A stretch of DNA of 64,000 bases from Membranipora membranacea (GCA_914767715.1 OU612068.1:1552001-1616000); one strand, 5' to 3'; counted from the stretch's first letter, positions 12,080 to 24,200 are shown. The notes: a model not told the origin generated them from the sequence alone. Made by a program: numbers and translations.

Positions 12080-14126
12080 TCAGCTTACCGGGAATGTCTT
12101 GAGGCGGTCTCTTACAGCAATACGCTGCACTGGCTTGCACTGCTTCGGGAACTCAACGAACTTCTGCTCCACAAGACACCAGAACAAATGATCTCCCATC
12201 TTGTCCTGGTCAAGCCGCGCCTTCCTAGGGTCGCCACCACATAAAACCTCGACAAGAAATGCGAATGTAATTTCGTTGCTGGATGAAGCCTTCAGTCTAT
12301 GTGTGGCTGCTAGCTTTTGGCGACCGGATCTTCTGATGGTAAATCTGCAAGTAATTGGAGTAAAAGTTCTCAAAATCAGCTGCCCAGGGTGAGGAGGAGA
12401 CCCTACCAAATAATATCAACCACAAAAAAGGAGGTAGATAGCTAGTTAATTGCTAGGATAGAAATTGGTTCACAAGACAATAATTAGAGTACAGTGGAAG
12501 TGATGACAGGGGTGTTCTGTGTCAATGATAAGTGCTGTCGAAGCGAGCTGAGAAGACTGTATTGCACTAATTTTGCTAGATGTTACCAGTAATAGAACAT
12601 TGACAGAAAGTTGTGATCATTCTGTTTCTAGCATTATCATACTGTGGGCAATTAGCAAAACCTGCGTTTAATTACTGTGGTGCACAGAGTTTTGTTTACG
12701 AGGTGTCAATTTATTTTGACCCAATTTTGTGACTAAAATATACCTTATGAGATGTATAATGTATGTGCCGATGAATTGTTACTCCTGCTGAACAGTCCAA
12801 CTTGATGCTGTCTTGTATCAGAAATCTTGTCTTCTCCAGCTGAGAGTGATCTGTAACTTTATGCACCTGTTAATGAAACAAAACTGGCATAGTTCAGAAA
12901 ACTAAATTCATAAAAAAAGTATTGACTGAATATTTTGAATTATGATGCATGTCCAAAAATGATATCTGAAAACATGACGTTGAGAGCAGCATCAGAAATG
13001 AATATGTGGCTGGCTGTTCTAATCATTTATTTTCTAATCCAAAATATTTGCAACTGGTGTATTCTTCTCTGGTGTTAATCCTTAATTATCCAATCTCTAT
13101 CTGTCTACAAATCTTTGGTGAAAATTTCATTCAATTCCATGATGCATATTATGCAACAATAAATGATGGGAGCCGCAGTCTTAGAATTACTTACATACTT
13201 AAATCTTAAACAATGCAAGTGAATGTCACCCATCTGTGAGTTTAAACTCTGGTATTTTGCATTTATGGGTGAAAATATGGATGATTGCCGCTGAGAGCTG
13301 GTGTTTTTCTAACTCTTCAAATGTCAAAGAATTATTTTCCATGAGCAAGTGAAATAAACCACAGCCGAGCAGTAGATTATCTCAAGGAAGATGTACAAAA
13401 TTATGATAAAGGCTAAAGACCTGAGACATAAAGCCATATAACTCTAAGTGCGCCCTGAAAACAACTTTTATAATTCTCAAAAAAGTTAAGTTATACTTAT
13501 TGAGAATGCCAACCTGTTTTTGCACTGCTGCCTTTTTCTTGGTCATCTCATGATAGTCCCTGCCATGCTGGCATTTTAGATAGGCTTTACCAAACACTGG
13601 TCGGCATGGCACTCTGTCAATAATGGTGAATAGCCTTCTTTTCTTTTTTTCTTCTTCTCCCCATTTGAGAAAGTCCAATGGATCTACAATAAAAAAATGG
13701 TGATTAGAGCGAGTGGAGTGTGTATCTAACAAACTCGCTCACAAATCATTAATGATACCTTTGTGTCACTGAAACATTTCATTTAGAAAGTGCAAAAAAA
13801 TTAACCATGTCACCATACATATAGCAATCTCAAGCGTGTCGTTGAAAAACAAATGCTTCAGTTTTTATGGAAAACAAGAGAACATTTTATTGTCAGTGCT
13901 TAAACCCAAGATAGCTCTTGCTTGACATAGCCTGTAGCGTCTTTGTGTAGTCCTGGAAGGATCTGATGCGAACAAACTTAGTGCATCGCTCTACCTCATG
14001 CTCTGACAAATATGAAAGCAAATCATGGATATTATCAAAACTTTTTTCACTGCTGGTTGAGCCTGATCGGTCATTTTCACAAAGAAGAACCAGTGTGAGG
14101 TGACTTATTGAGGCAATACAAAGCAT
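12080..14126 (-). CDS. ALS2CR8/CaRF-like domain gene, partial (minus strand)
   Basis: Several minus-strand exons look coding. About 13893-14126 contains LLSYLSEHEVERCTKFVRIRSF-type sequence. Exon 13514-13683 has an acceptor and a CAG/GTTGGC donor and contains KAYLKCQHGRDYH. Exon 12744-12866 (41 codons, good splice sites) contains FLIQDSIKLDCSAGVTI. The order E-rich helix, CQHG block, then (Q)DxxKLDC(P/S)A block is that of the ALS2CR8 (calcium-responsive transcription factor) family as I know it. Exons 13514-13683 and 12744-12866 join in phase. A further open exon, 12080-12344, does not join in phase with 12744-12866, so an exon is missing or the gene is damaged. Start and stop are not defined. 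Confidence 0.45.
12867..13513. other. Intron of the ALS2CR8-like gene
   Basis: AT-rich, with no other gene seen. The plus-strand open frame at 13006-13209 has no recognisable domain. Confidence 0.4.
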
Positions 14127-14365
14127 TTAAATGATAGACTGTTATAGGCTGCAAGAGAATAGCTCTCATGGAAATTTCCACATGTGCACATATTGACAAA
14201 CAAGTATTTTAACCAATAACAACAATTGTGAATTTAAAAGGATTTATCTCCAAAACTGAGGAGGTTATATACGCTGCATCTAACGATTTTCAATTTTCAA
14301 AATAAAATCTACCAGCCAAATCTTTCCTCATTCAAAGCCTCTTTGTTTAAACTTCAAGCTCCACT

Positions 14366-15651
14366 ATGGCTTCAGCACTGCATGTTGGTGTGGAGGGAGG
14401 AGGATCAGTAAGTAAGGGTATACTTCTCAGTAATACTGGAGAAGTTTTATCTAAGGCAGAGACTGGACCAACTAATCACTGGCAGCTGGGGTTTGATGCT
14501 ACAGCACAAACTCTTTTAGATCTCATTGATGACTTACTAGCCAAAGCAAACCTTCAAGGCTGTAACATTACTTCAGCTGGATTTTCACTTAGTGGGGCTG
14601 ATAGTCCGCAGTGTGCAAAATCAATAGCTGCTACATTGTACAAGCTAAGACCAGGGCTTATAACAGGCGATGATAATAAGGCCAGAGTTTACAATGATTC
14701 TAAAGCAGCTTTAGAAACAGCCACAGATCAAGGAGGTGAGTTCGTATACCTTGACATATATTCCAAGGAACACAGTGTCTTTGAAAATGTGATATAACAT
14801 GTGCCTTCATACATTTTACTCTTACATCGCCGATGATAGTCATGTACTTGACTTCTTAATTAAAGTGATATATGGCGAACTAGGTAGTCTATTGTCAGAT
14901 AAATGCAAGAAGACCTGATTATTGCTCATATGAGTAATGAAAAACTATTTTAGTGTCACCAAAAAGCCTAACCATTGATACTTTCAGGAGTGGTGCTGAT
15001 TATGGGTACAGGGTCTAATTGTAGACTAGTACTACCTAGCGGAGAATACTACAACTGTGAAGGGTGGGGACACATGATTGGCGATGAAGGAGGCGGTTAC
15101 TGGATAGCTTGGACGGCTCTCAAACACTTTTTCAACCATGACGATGGTCTCGAGACATGTGATCACAGCGTTGAGTATGTCAGGAAGGCGATGAAAAAAT
15201 ATTTCAAGGTGGATACCAATCTAAATATGCTGCAACACTTGTATACCAACTTAAGCAAAGCGTTCCTGGCCGGTTTTACAATAAAAGCTGTCAAAGGCGC
15301 ATCTATTGGGGACCAACTCTGCTTAGAAGTATTTACAGAAGCTGGTAGAATGCAAGCAAAACACATAAAAGCTGTAAGCAACAGATGTAAACCAAAGCCG
15401 TTGAAAAAGGTTGTACCCTAGTGTGTATGGGATCAGTTTGGAAAAGTTGGAAGTTCCTGTCTGATTCCTTTCAATCCACTCTGCGTGACAAAGGTATAGT
15501 GGAAAACTTCAATGGAATCAAAGTAGTGCAGCTCAAGGATAATGGTACTATTGGGGCTGCTGTAGCAGGAGCTAGAGACACAGGCTACAATGTACCTATA
15601 GATTACAGTAAACATACAGTGACAGTTTGTGACATGGCAGCAGGTCTTTAA
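14366..15651 (+). CDS. NAGK: N-acetyl-D-glucosamine kinase (one frameshift)
   Basis: Cytosolic kinase that phosphorylates GlcNAc (salvage) to GlcNAc-6-phosphate using ATP. It belongs to the ASKHA fold. Exon 1 is 14366-14735: the phosphate-1 loop VGVEGGGS at residues 6-13, the substrate block TNHW, then SLSGAD. The donor is gtgagt, the intron is 252 bp, and exon 2 starts at 14988. It carries the GTGSNCRL motif, GWGHMIGDEGGGYWIA (adenosine/metal region) and MGSVWKSW near the C-terminus. The match to metazoan NAGK is nearly full length. The frame breaks at about 15415-15424: after KKVVP there is TAG, while the next frame resumes at CMGSVWKSW. One extra base, most simply a C in the CCC run, would join them. 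This is either a base-call error or a disabling mutation. A polyadenylation signal AATAAA follows at about 15717. Confidence 0.92.
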
Positions 15652-16517
15652 TTTGTAGGATTTATCATGATAAATAGATGTTTTGCTGATACTTGATTTA
15701 ATTATTGAAATGTGTCAATAAATGAAAGTGAATCAGTATTGTAGTTCTTTGAAAGTGATTTTTTGCCGTTAATACTTGTTCCTTTGAACACAAAAATAAA
15801 TTTGAGCATGTAACCTATTGCCACAATGGGTGCAACAATGTATGGATTCACTAATGCACTTAGTAATTCTCCCTGCATACCTGGATGTGGATTTGAGACT
15901 TTTGGCACTTCAATCCCGTTTTATCTACACTATCAAAAATAATTTCCATTTCCAGTAAACCTGTTTCAAGGTAAGCAAGTGATCACTACAAAATACAACC
16001 ATATCATAACATTCAATGGGACAGTCGGATCTGATGTGCAAGCGTCAAAGTCACTGAATAGCAGCGACACTTGGTACGATCAAGGATAGATTGATTTGAG
16101 ATGTGATGGGCTGATCACCTGCACTTTATTGTTGACTATATGAGAGTTTGGGTCTAACAGATCAGATCAGGGGAGTAGTATTCAGGTTAACCAGGGGGAG
16201 CGACTCTGAAACAAGGAAATGTTTTCGTAGGAAGGAAGAGCAATTGGTATGGATAAAATACCTTTACCTAGAGCAAGGTCTCAATGCAGCCCTAGCCCGA
16301 GTCATACGGTTCAATTAACTTTTCTAGTATAAGAAGCGAAAAGAAATCCTTATATTGTTATTATATTATCTGAATACAATCACAATTCCTAATGGCTAAC
16401 ATGCTAATCGAGTTAACACTCTGGGGTTGCTCTGGAGACTATGGAGATAAATCATCATAAGATTGTTTGCTTTCTAACAGGCAATAACTAATTGACAACA
16501 GTTTGTTGCCTGCCTAT
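15652..16517. other. Downstream region of NAGK
   Basis: No gene is visible. It contains the likely poly(A) signal of NAGK (about 15717-15722). The remainder is AT-rich intergenic sequence. Confidence 0.5.
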
Positions 16518-16829
16518 CACTGCGTTTCCATGTTAATTTTGAGATCGACCTGAGGCTAATTTCGATGGTCTTTGAGCTATGGAAATGGCTCCGAGGTCGC
16601 GCTGAGTCCCAAGGTTCAGCTCGCACATAGCGGCCCACAAACAGCGAGCGGTTAGCATCAAAGACTCTGTCGTGGGAGGCCAGGATTCAAATCCCAGTGG
16701 CGGCAGATTTTTTTGATATTTTTTTTCTCAGCTGTATCATGGGAATGCCTGCATATTTTGAGATCGAGCCAAGAGGTGACAACTCAGCTCAATCTAGGCC
16801 AACCTCGAAATTCACATGGAAACATGGTG
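16518..16829. mobile_element. 312-bp TIR element with an internal tRNA-like segment
   Basis: The ends are imperfect inverted repeats (CACTGCGTTTCCATG and CACCATGTTTCCATG, followed by matching GAATTT/TAATTT and GAGRT blocks). They are flanked by TAT at 16515-16517 and 16830-16832, a possible 3-bp TSD. The middle has a tRNA-like run: a GCGGTTAGCATC stretch, a B-box-like GGATTCAAATCCC at about 16689-16701, GGCGGCA and then a T run (about 16711-16717) like a Pol III terminator. The superfamily is uncertain. Compare the hAT-like element at 48907, which also carries a tRNA-like gene. Confidence 0.6.
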
Positions 16830-17146
16830 TATGGTGCGCAAAGTTACAAGTATGAGGTCATACCTTTGTAGGATAGGGTGGGCAACTCAAAGTCTACACT
16901 TTACCTGAATAATGGAGCCATTGATTTTTTTTGTCACGCAAAATATATCGGTGCTTCAGTTGACCACAAATAACATTTTCAATACCACATCAAATTTATT
17001 TTACAAAACTTGCTGAGCTATGGCAAAGATTATGGCTATGTGCACTATTGTGAAACCTGGTCTGGCCTGCAATTTTGCCAACTGGTAATAACTTGGCACA
17101 AAGAAGATGTCAAAACACATCTGATGTCAGTTTGGCCCTTAGAGTG
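16830..17146. other. Intergenic stretch before the right segmental copy
   Basis: No gene, repeat or regulatory feature is recognised. Confidence 0.4.
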
Positions 17147-17236
17147 ATTTTCAATTGAATCAAAAAATGATTACCCTGGACATGCCAATATTTTTAACAG
17201 AATCAAAACCACCAGCAAAAACAAGCAAGTTGTATC

Positions 17237-17293
17237 AGTGGTTGATAATGAAATGCCTCTACCAGCATCTTGCACCGTTTGAGCACTTAAACT
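17237..17293. mobile_element. 57-bp solo terminal-repeat fragment with 9-bp TSD
   Basis: These 57 bp equal one outer part of the terminal repeat of the MITE at 2420-2991 (ending GCACTTAAACT). They are bracketed by AGTTGTATC at 17228-17236 and 17294-17302. The left segmental copy has a single uninterrupted AGTTGTATC (about 83-92) and so shows the empty site. Confidence 0.85.
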
Positions 17294-17809
17294 AGTTGTA
17301 TCCTTGTCATGGTGCCAAGGTTGTATCATTATTATCATCGCTCGCTTATATACTTATGTCTGAGATGCGAGCGTGGCGCTTATTCTGGCTCAGGTTGTGA
17401 AAGAGGCAAGTAGAAGAGTTGAACTGTCTTCTTCAGTCATTATAAATCACTGGTGAGTAGAAACATCAACATGCACATGGTAACTTCTAGTTGTGTATTG
17501 TTTAACCTTCTTTAGTTGACAGGCGTATCTACCTAGATTTAACGGCAATGTCATGCAATGCGGTTTTAAGCAATGATTTTGAAGCGTAACTGGTTAGCCT
17601 TGGTTGGTTATTTTATCTCTTAGTGGTTCAATCGACGAGAGCCGACCTTGGATTTCGCACATCTTATCAGATTCAGAAAGGCTTGAGGATGACATGTATT
17701 TCAGCACTACAAATTTATCTGATAGAATTTTAACAATAGACTGAACGTTGTCTTACTAACATTTTTTTAACTTTTTACTACAACTGCGATTGGTGTACCA
17801 TTGCAGAAA

Positions 17810-18703
17810 ATGGCTGCTTCAAATACAGAAGTAAACTTGGACGAACTTACATCCACAGAAAAACTAGAGATGATGAAGGATGAAAAGTATCGTTTGCTGT
17901 CTTTTGAAGGAAAAGAGTGGCCATATGAAACTGGCAAGCTTACCAAGAAAAAAATGGCTGAAGCAGGCCTTTACTATGTCGGACCAAACGGTAATGTTGG
18001 TTGTCCGTTTTGCAAACTTCATCTCTGTAAATGGAAGGAGAGTGACGATCCATCGGAGGAGCATAAAAGTAAAGAGGAAAAATGTCCTTACCTCACAGAC
18101 CCAAAATCTTGTGGGAACAAGCCTATGGCGTGTGAAGATGAATTGGAGCTGAAACGACGAAAGACTGAATATATCGACAACAATTCAAGCCATGATGATG
18201 CCTATGTGGCACCCAACCAAGGCGGACCGGATGCACCAGGCGAAGCAATGAACGACATGTGCAAAAGACTCTATAGTTTTGCAGGCTGGGGTCCTAATGC
18301 AGCTAAGCATCCATATGATCTATGCAGTGCAGGATTTTATTACACTGGAGAGGGAGACAAAGTGAGATGCTTCAGTTGTTGCAAATGCGTAGAAGGCTGG
18401 TCTGGACCAGATAATCCGTGGGCGTTTCATGATATGGAACATATGTGTACATATCTACTGGAGGAAAAAGCACAATTCTACATTGATCAGCTCAAAAATC
18501 ATGAAAGTATACAAGAAAAAAAGAGGTACCTCAAATTATACGCCCAAAGCAGGAAATCTGAGAATAGTCGCATCACTGACCAAGATATAGAGGACATACT
18601 GAGCAATGAAGGTGTCCCATTTGAGAATGAGGGCGCTATGATCCAGGCTGTAACAACAATTGACAAGAAAATCACCACTCCACAGGAAGCCAATGATGAC
18701 TGA
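17810..18703 (+). CDS. Two-BIR-domain protein (IAP-like), right paralogue
   Basis: Single-exon paralogue of 601-1476, about 297 residues. Counting from the in-frame ATG at 17801, BIR1 ligands are C68, C71, H88, C95. BIR2 has C190, C193, H210 and then C216, so the final spacing is H-X5-C, one residue shorter than in the paralogue and in the usual pattern. A second His (H214) lies in this loop. The acidic linker, Lys-rich helical tail and VPFENE motif are conserved, and there is no RING. The same splice-acceptor-like sequence precedes the ATG at 17810, which I prefer as start. Protein differences from the paralogue are numerous although the flanking non-coding DNA is very similar. Confidence 0.9.
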   Translation: MAASNTEVNLDELTSTEKLEMMKDEKYRLLSFEGKEWPYETGKLTKKKMAEAGLYYVGPNGNVGCPFCKLHLCKWKESDDPSEEHKSKEEKCPYLTDPKSCGNKPMACEDELELKRRKTEYIDNNSSHDDAYVAPNQGGPDAPGEAMNDMCKRLYSFAGWGPNAAKHPYDLCSAGFYYTGEGDKVRCFSCCKCVEGWSGPDNPWAFHDMEHMCTYLLEEKAQFYIDQLKNHESIQEKKRYLKLYAQSRKSENSRITDQDIEDILSNEGVPFENEGAMIQAVTTIDKKITTPQEANDD

Positions 18704-20063
18704 TGATCGCAATAACATTAATAGTGAAGGGGGGGCCATGATTGAAACAGTAAACGTTGATTGAAAACAGTTTTGTAAGAATGGACCCAATCCACATCAC
18801 TCCTCTAGAACACCTGCTATTAGCCTGATAAACAGTGTTTTGGTATTACCAAGTGTTCTATTTTAAACTGCACTAATCCTATAATTGCTGCAGTACAGCT
18901 TTTAATAACCAACCATATTTATTTGCATAACAATAACAACATTTTTATAAATATCAGTGTCATTTGAGTTGCCAACCTGGCACATTCAGAACAAAGAACT
19001 TAAACTTTACACCTTCTCCTATTCCATTTCATGGAGTTTTAAGCCTACACTATTTGATACTTTGCAACATGTAAGTAATACTATTGTGATAAATTTGTTA
19101 TATTTGATATAGATGTTTTTAACTTTATTGCAATTTGATGTAAAACTCTAATGACAACGTTAATTATGTAAACACTACTACAGTGCCACCTTTTCAATGA
19201 TCAAAACTTGTAATTGTTAATTAATTTGTAGATGACACAACACAATCACAACACGATTCTGTGATCTTAATATACTATCTCATTAATACTTAGCGGCTGA
19301 ATAAGCTAATGTTTGTAAGTTTATAATTATTGCCAGCTTTTATTAGACCTGTTCTATTTTTGTCACAAGCTTACTATTTGTATACTGTTATCAATGTCAT
19401 GTCATTTTGTTAATTGTTGCCATCATTGGGCCCTCAGCATTAATCCAGTACAAACAGCCCACCGTGGCTCGTGAGTAATCAAATAGATTCAGATGTATCC
19501 GCTGGTACCTAAAAAACCTAACTACCATATTGGCAACAGGGAGAATTCTCCCTGCTGGCAAGTGGCAAACTTGTTTCAAACAAGCTTACGCAATATCAAT
19601 TACAGAATGTTTTCACATGTCTTGTTTTGATTTCCATTCTTTCCTCTAGCCATTCGACCCTCACCATCGTGTGTTGTAGTTGAGGGATATAGCAAAAAAT
19701 GATATATCTAGTTGGCTCACATCAACAATAAAAATTCACAAAAACAACAACATATTAGCAGCAACAATAAGACTTAATAACTTAATTATTGCTGCAGCCT
19801 TACATGACCTAGACCTTGGTGTCATGGAGCTTAGATTTGTGTACGTTAAATATCGAAGTAATGGGTAAATCACTGAACACTGTTGCCTGTTTCTTGAGAG
19901 CGATGGCTTTCGACTGGTCATAACTGATTGATCTCAACTACAAAATCAAATCAAAAAGTATTTTAATCGAAACAATATTTTTTGGACTGTTGTTGTCATC
20001 TACCTTGGATGCATATATGCAGGACATGTTTGATCGGTTGTTCCTGTTTATTTTATTATCCAC
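18704..20063. other. Spacer downstream of the second BIR gene
   Basis: No gene is visible. Bases 18834-19444 are absent from the left copy. The segment is AT-rich, bounded by AAACAG on both sides (possible 6-bp TSD), and has no recognised ends or coding. The remainder matches about 1570-2240. Confidence 0.5.
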
Positions 20064-20192
20064 TAGACTGAACCAACAGGCTACCCTCCTGACGGGCCGA
20101 GCGAAGCGAGGCCCGGAGGGCCGTACGGCCCAGAGGGTACGACGGCCCAGAGGGCCGTCGTACGGAAAGATAGAGACTATTAGTTTAGTCTA
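20064..20192. mobile_element. 129-bp GC-rich MITE with 9-bp TSD
   Basis: The ends are TAGACTGAAC and, inverted, TAGACTAAAC. ATTATCCAC is duplicated at 20055-20063 and 20193-20201. The interior (about 20092-20164) is sharply GC-rich and highly self-complementary, with nested palindromes such as GGGCCGTACGGCCC and repeated CCCAGAGGG blocks. It would fold into a strong hairpin and contrasts with the AT-rich surroundings. The left segmental copy lacks it. Confidence 0.85.
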
Positions 20193-20201
20193 ATTATCCA
20201 C

Positions 20202-21214
20202 AACTTCAATCATAGAGCCCTTGCCACTCTATATAAACTCCATTTATTATTTCTAGAAGCAGATCGGATGTTAATTGCTAAAATTATGGTTTCTCGCCAG
20301 TGGAGTTTAATTTCGTCTAGGCTCAACGATCAATTTTAGGCTGATGGCGCATGTTACGGGCATTTTTGTCTGATACTGTTTATTTTAGTTACCTGAACAT
20401 TGTCATCGCCGTGGATTGTCTCCTCTTGTGATCTGCTCAATCCTTGAAGCCTGTCAAATGAAAATAACATGAACTCAAATAGTTTGAGCATTCTTTGTAA
20501 GATTATTGTTTCTATTTTTCTATCTGGCACTGAGTGCAAAACATTTCTGATGTGAAGACTCTGGTTGCCAATAAAGGTATATTATATATATAAAAAAATA
20601 TCCCATCTGCACTATCTTCACTTTGAATATTAGCCTAGCTCATCATCATCAGTCCGGGTACTCATGATGATTGATACATGGACCCTGGTAGGCTTTGTTC
20701 ATTATTGTTATCTTGGTGTGTACAAGCTAAGCTTGACAGCTCGACTGAGATTCTCATCATTCACAATGAGTGATACCATGAGATCTGTCAGCTCCTTGTC
20801 TGGTCTGAGACAGCCGATCTCATAATCACATACTCATCTAAACTGTTTTGATAGTTAGGCCACCTGAATACTTATATTCAACAAAAAATCCCCTTATGTA
20901 GATCAGGAAATAGTCTTAAATGTTATCTTATATTCAACAAAAAGTCCCTTATGTAGTTCAGGAAACAACTCGGTGTTATCATTGTGGGGAGCAGTCGCAG
21001 ATATTACCCTGAGGTACAGCAGCATGGCAGTGTGGATCTCAGGCAGGAATTGCTCTCCCTTGATTCCCCCTCCTGACACTTTAATGCTGAACTATGAGGG
21101 TTAACAGGAAAACTGAACAACAAGTAGTCTGCGGACATCTGCTCATGTAATAAGCTAGTGCATTCTTGTTCGTAATGCTGGTAAAGGAAATGTATGAAAC
21201 ATAACAGACAGACA
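20202..21214. other. Non-coding spacer before the Tudor-gene stop
   Basis: It matches about 2240-4990 of the left copy minus the MITE and 3811-4792. No gene is visible. A short TATA dinucleotide run lies near 20583-20592. Confidence 0.5.
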
Positions 21215-24200
21215 TTATTGGCTCTGCGTGTGCACGACTACATACTCCTTCATGAACTCTTTTATATCATCTGTATCTGAGAAGCTAACACCTCTCCTGA
21301 GCTTTGATGGCACAGTCAGCTCCACACCAGACGAATAGCTTTATTAGCAGTGCCACGTTCTCTCATACTAAAATATTAACAATCAGGCTCATCTCATACA
21401 CGGGTGGTGATCAAGTTTGATCTAATATGGCGGTAGAAGATAAATTATTTGGTGTAGTGAATTGTTTTGTATATGTATTATGAATGCATTATGCATTATG
21501 AAGCTGGTAGCCATGAGAGAGCAGATTTACTCCCAAACTCAGTTTAAATCCCTTCACTGATCATATATGCAGCAAACACAAGTCAATGTCTTAGTAATAG
21601 TAAGCACCAAAGGACGAAGTATTTGATATTTTCAAACTCCTTGATTTGATAACGGAAAAATTCAATGAGTCACAAATGTCCGAAGCTGCAGTTTTGCTGT
21701 AGATTTTCGGACAGATTTTTCTTTTAGATAACATATCATTCGGTGCAACAAAAAATATGCGTTTCGTGACATACACAGGTGAAATTGTAGGCAAATATTA
21801 TGAGAGAGTTTGGGACAACCCCTCATAGATGGATTATATGTACATGTACATGTAGAAGTTCTTGTACCATATTGAAAGTGATATATGGCGTTTTCCCAGA
21901 ACCAAGAATTTGACATATCTCGTATCGTTTCAGGAAAGAGTTTGGGACCTCTCCATTTACCAAAGACAGATTTTTGGTTGTTTTAATGTTAGTTTTCATA
22001 AAAGAAAAATCTGACAACATAATCTGGCGTAAGTATCAGTTCAAAAAATATGCAGCGGCTTTCGTAAGAAAGGGTACCATATGGTAATCTGAAGGTGTGT
22101 AATTTACTTTTAGTATCATAGAGGCATATTATATCGTTGAGCTTCGCCCTCACAGAATACTGCCCTGACAGAAAACTTACTTAAGACGCGTTGACTCTGG
22201 CGTAGTTTTAAATATTGTTTTCGGTCTAGCATCTCGATCTAACAGAATAGAAAAAAAATACCATATTCAATCCGAAAGTGGATTACTGTATGCTGACGCA
22301 GCGGGACAACCTAATCGTTTTGTGTCAAATGTCAAAAAATACTGCAGAGTAAGGAAATTCCACATTAAAGCTACATTTGAGATTATATTACATACACTGT
22401 GTGACATCTGGCCCACCAGCGCTTAAATGCGGTTGAGTCGAATCGTGTCAGACAACTTTGGTTTAACACCGAGTAAGTTCTTCAGGTCTACAGTGAGCTC
22501 CTCTCCAGATCTAGATGAGCTGCTGCCGTTAGTTTGTGACGGGGATACTGCTGCTGGCGGAGAGGTCTTAGCTGTAGTAGGAGATGAAGTTATCGGCTTC
22601 TGATCAGACAGGAGATTCAGATTTGTTGAGATTTGGTCGGCGGGATCTTTTATATTCCACCTGAGTAGTCGAAGGAGTGGTAGGTATATCATTATCTGTG
22701 GCTATATCAGAACCTGTAAGCAATTGTATGTATATTATTCATTGACTACTATTGTCATCTGAGCACGGAAATCCATCAGAGTTATCTTCTGTCTGATCAT
22801 TAGAAGCTAACAGCAAACTCGCAAACTCACAAAATTGTTGTTTGCTGCCAATTGTAACCATCGAAATAATCAGTTGTGTTATTTTTGATGATATACCAAA
22901 GTCATCTGTAAAGACTTTGTGTCTGTATTGGAATCTAGGTAAAAATCTGGCAGTATTCACATTATGCATTGTTAGGCATCCCAGTTACAAACGACTATTA
23001 TTTTTATTGTTTATGCAGGGACAGATATGCTCCCCTCATACATGAATATTTGTAACTATATATGTGTTAGGCAGTTTCCATCCCAAACACTCAATGGGTG
23101 AGATGTGACGCTCATGATCATGCATCAACCACCATTACCTCCTCGTGAGATATCTGGAGAAGAATGGTTCGATATCTGAGATCTGTTATCACTGGAAGAG
23201 CTATGAGCAAGCTGAGAGAGCAGAGCCATTCGAGGTGACACTCCTGCCGAGGGTCTGTTAGGACTTAACTGATCTTCGGTCACAATCGGGCGAGGTGGAT
23301 AGTAAGTTTGTGCTACAAAGAGCAGACAATTTCGATTCAATTTATTAGAAGTCAGGGCAGCATCGGAATTCATTATATTCAATGAACTGAATGTTCTCTT
23401 GAACATTTGTTCACATTATTATCAAGAGCCACTACTATGATAAGTACAGAGAAGTCTCCAGATATCTGACTTCACTGGATCTGTGAGATTATAACAATTA
23501 TTAGAGTGAGAAACTAGCAACATAGTAAGATTTCAAAGAAATTGTTTAAATGTTTTGTATTATATGAATTTGCTTAGTGATGATTGTTATATAAAGTCGA
23601 ACGCAATAGCAGATCATAAGCCTGCTTACCGATAGACTGAGTTCTCGGAAGACGCAAAGTCATAGTAGCCTGAGTCTCCCAATCATTCGAGGGCTGTTGA
23701 CTGCCCCGATAAGGAGAGGTCTGTTGGTTCTGAGTCAGTCTCCTCCCTGGAACGGAGACTTCACCCAGAGCCTCCAGCAGCTTCTGTCCTCTTCCTCTAG
23801 GAGCCAGGACTGGAGCAGGTACATCCCTCCAGCGGATCATCTCTGCTCCTCCTCCTCCAGCTGTCTCTCCATCTGTGACTCACTGAATGTGCGAATCTTT
23901 CTACCTCCTGATAATACTACAATCACAACATTATCATCCATAACTAGTGTCATCATGTAGACTCTCAGGTAGTATTGCTAGATGAGGGTGTACTTACTGG
24001 TTAGATTTTTTAAGAGCAGTCAGGGCATGCATTATTTTGTGTTTCTTCGACGATATCAGGAATAACAATCGGTTTTCTTTTGATTTTCCACTAACAAAAT
24101 GATTGAAGTTGGGACTTTTGAACCAATACTTTTACTGCAATGATATACTTGTCTGATCTTAGCCCATTCTATATTTCATTTGGTTTATACATTTTACAAC

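Larger units (their letters stand above)
17147..23460. repeat. Right copy of the direct segmental duplication
   Basis: It matches 1-6870. Here the 3' exons of the minus-strand Tudor gene are continuous with upstream Tudor exons at 23630-25549, so this side probably holds the ancestral gene and the left copy the transferred part. Copy-specific insertions are the 57-bp MITE end at 17237-17293, about 600 bp at 18834-19444 (flanked by AAACAG on both sides) and the 129-bp GC-rich MITE at 20064-20192. Confidence 0.93.

Noticed and set aside
15409-15421. A 12-base GT...AG segment as a mini-intron in NAGK
   Set aside because: Twelve bases cannot be spliced, and removing a multiple of three would not restore the frame.
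20092-20164. Bacterial contamination suggested by the GC-rich sequence
   Set aside because: It is enclosed in TIRs with a 9-bp target duplication, so it is a genuine insertion in this genome.
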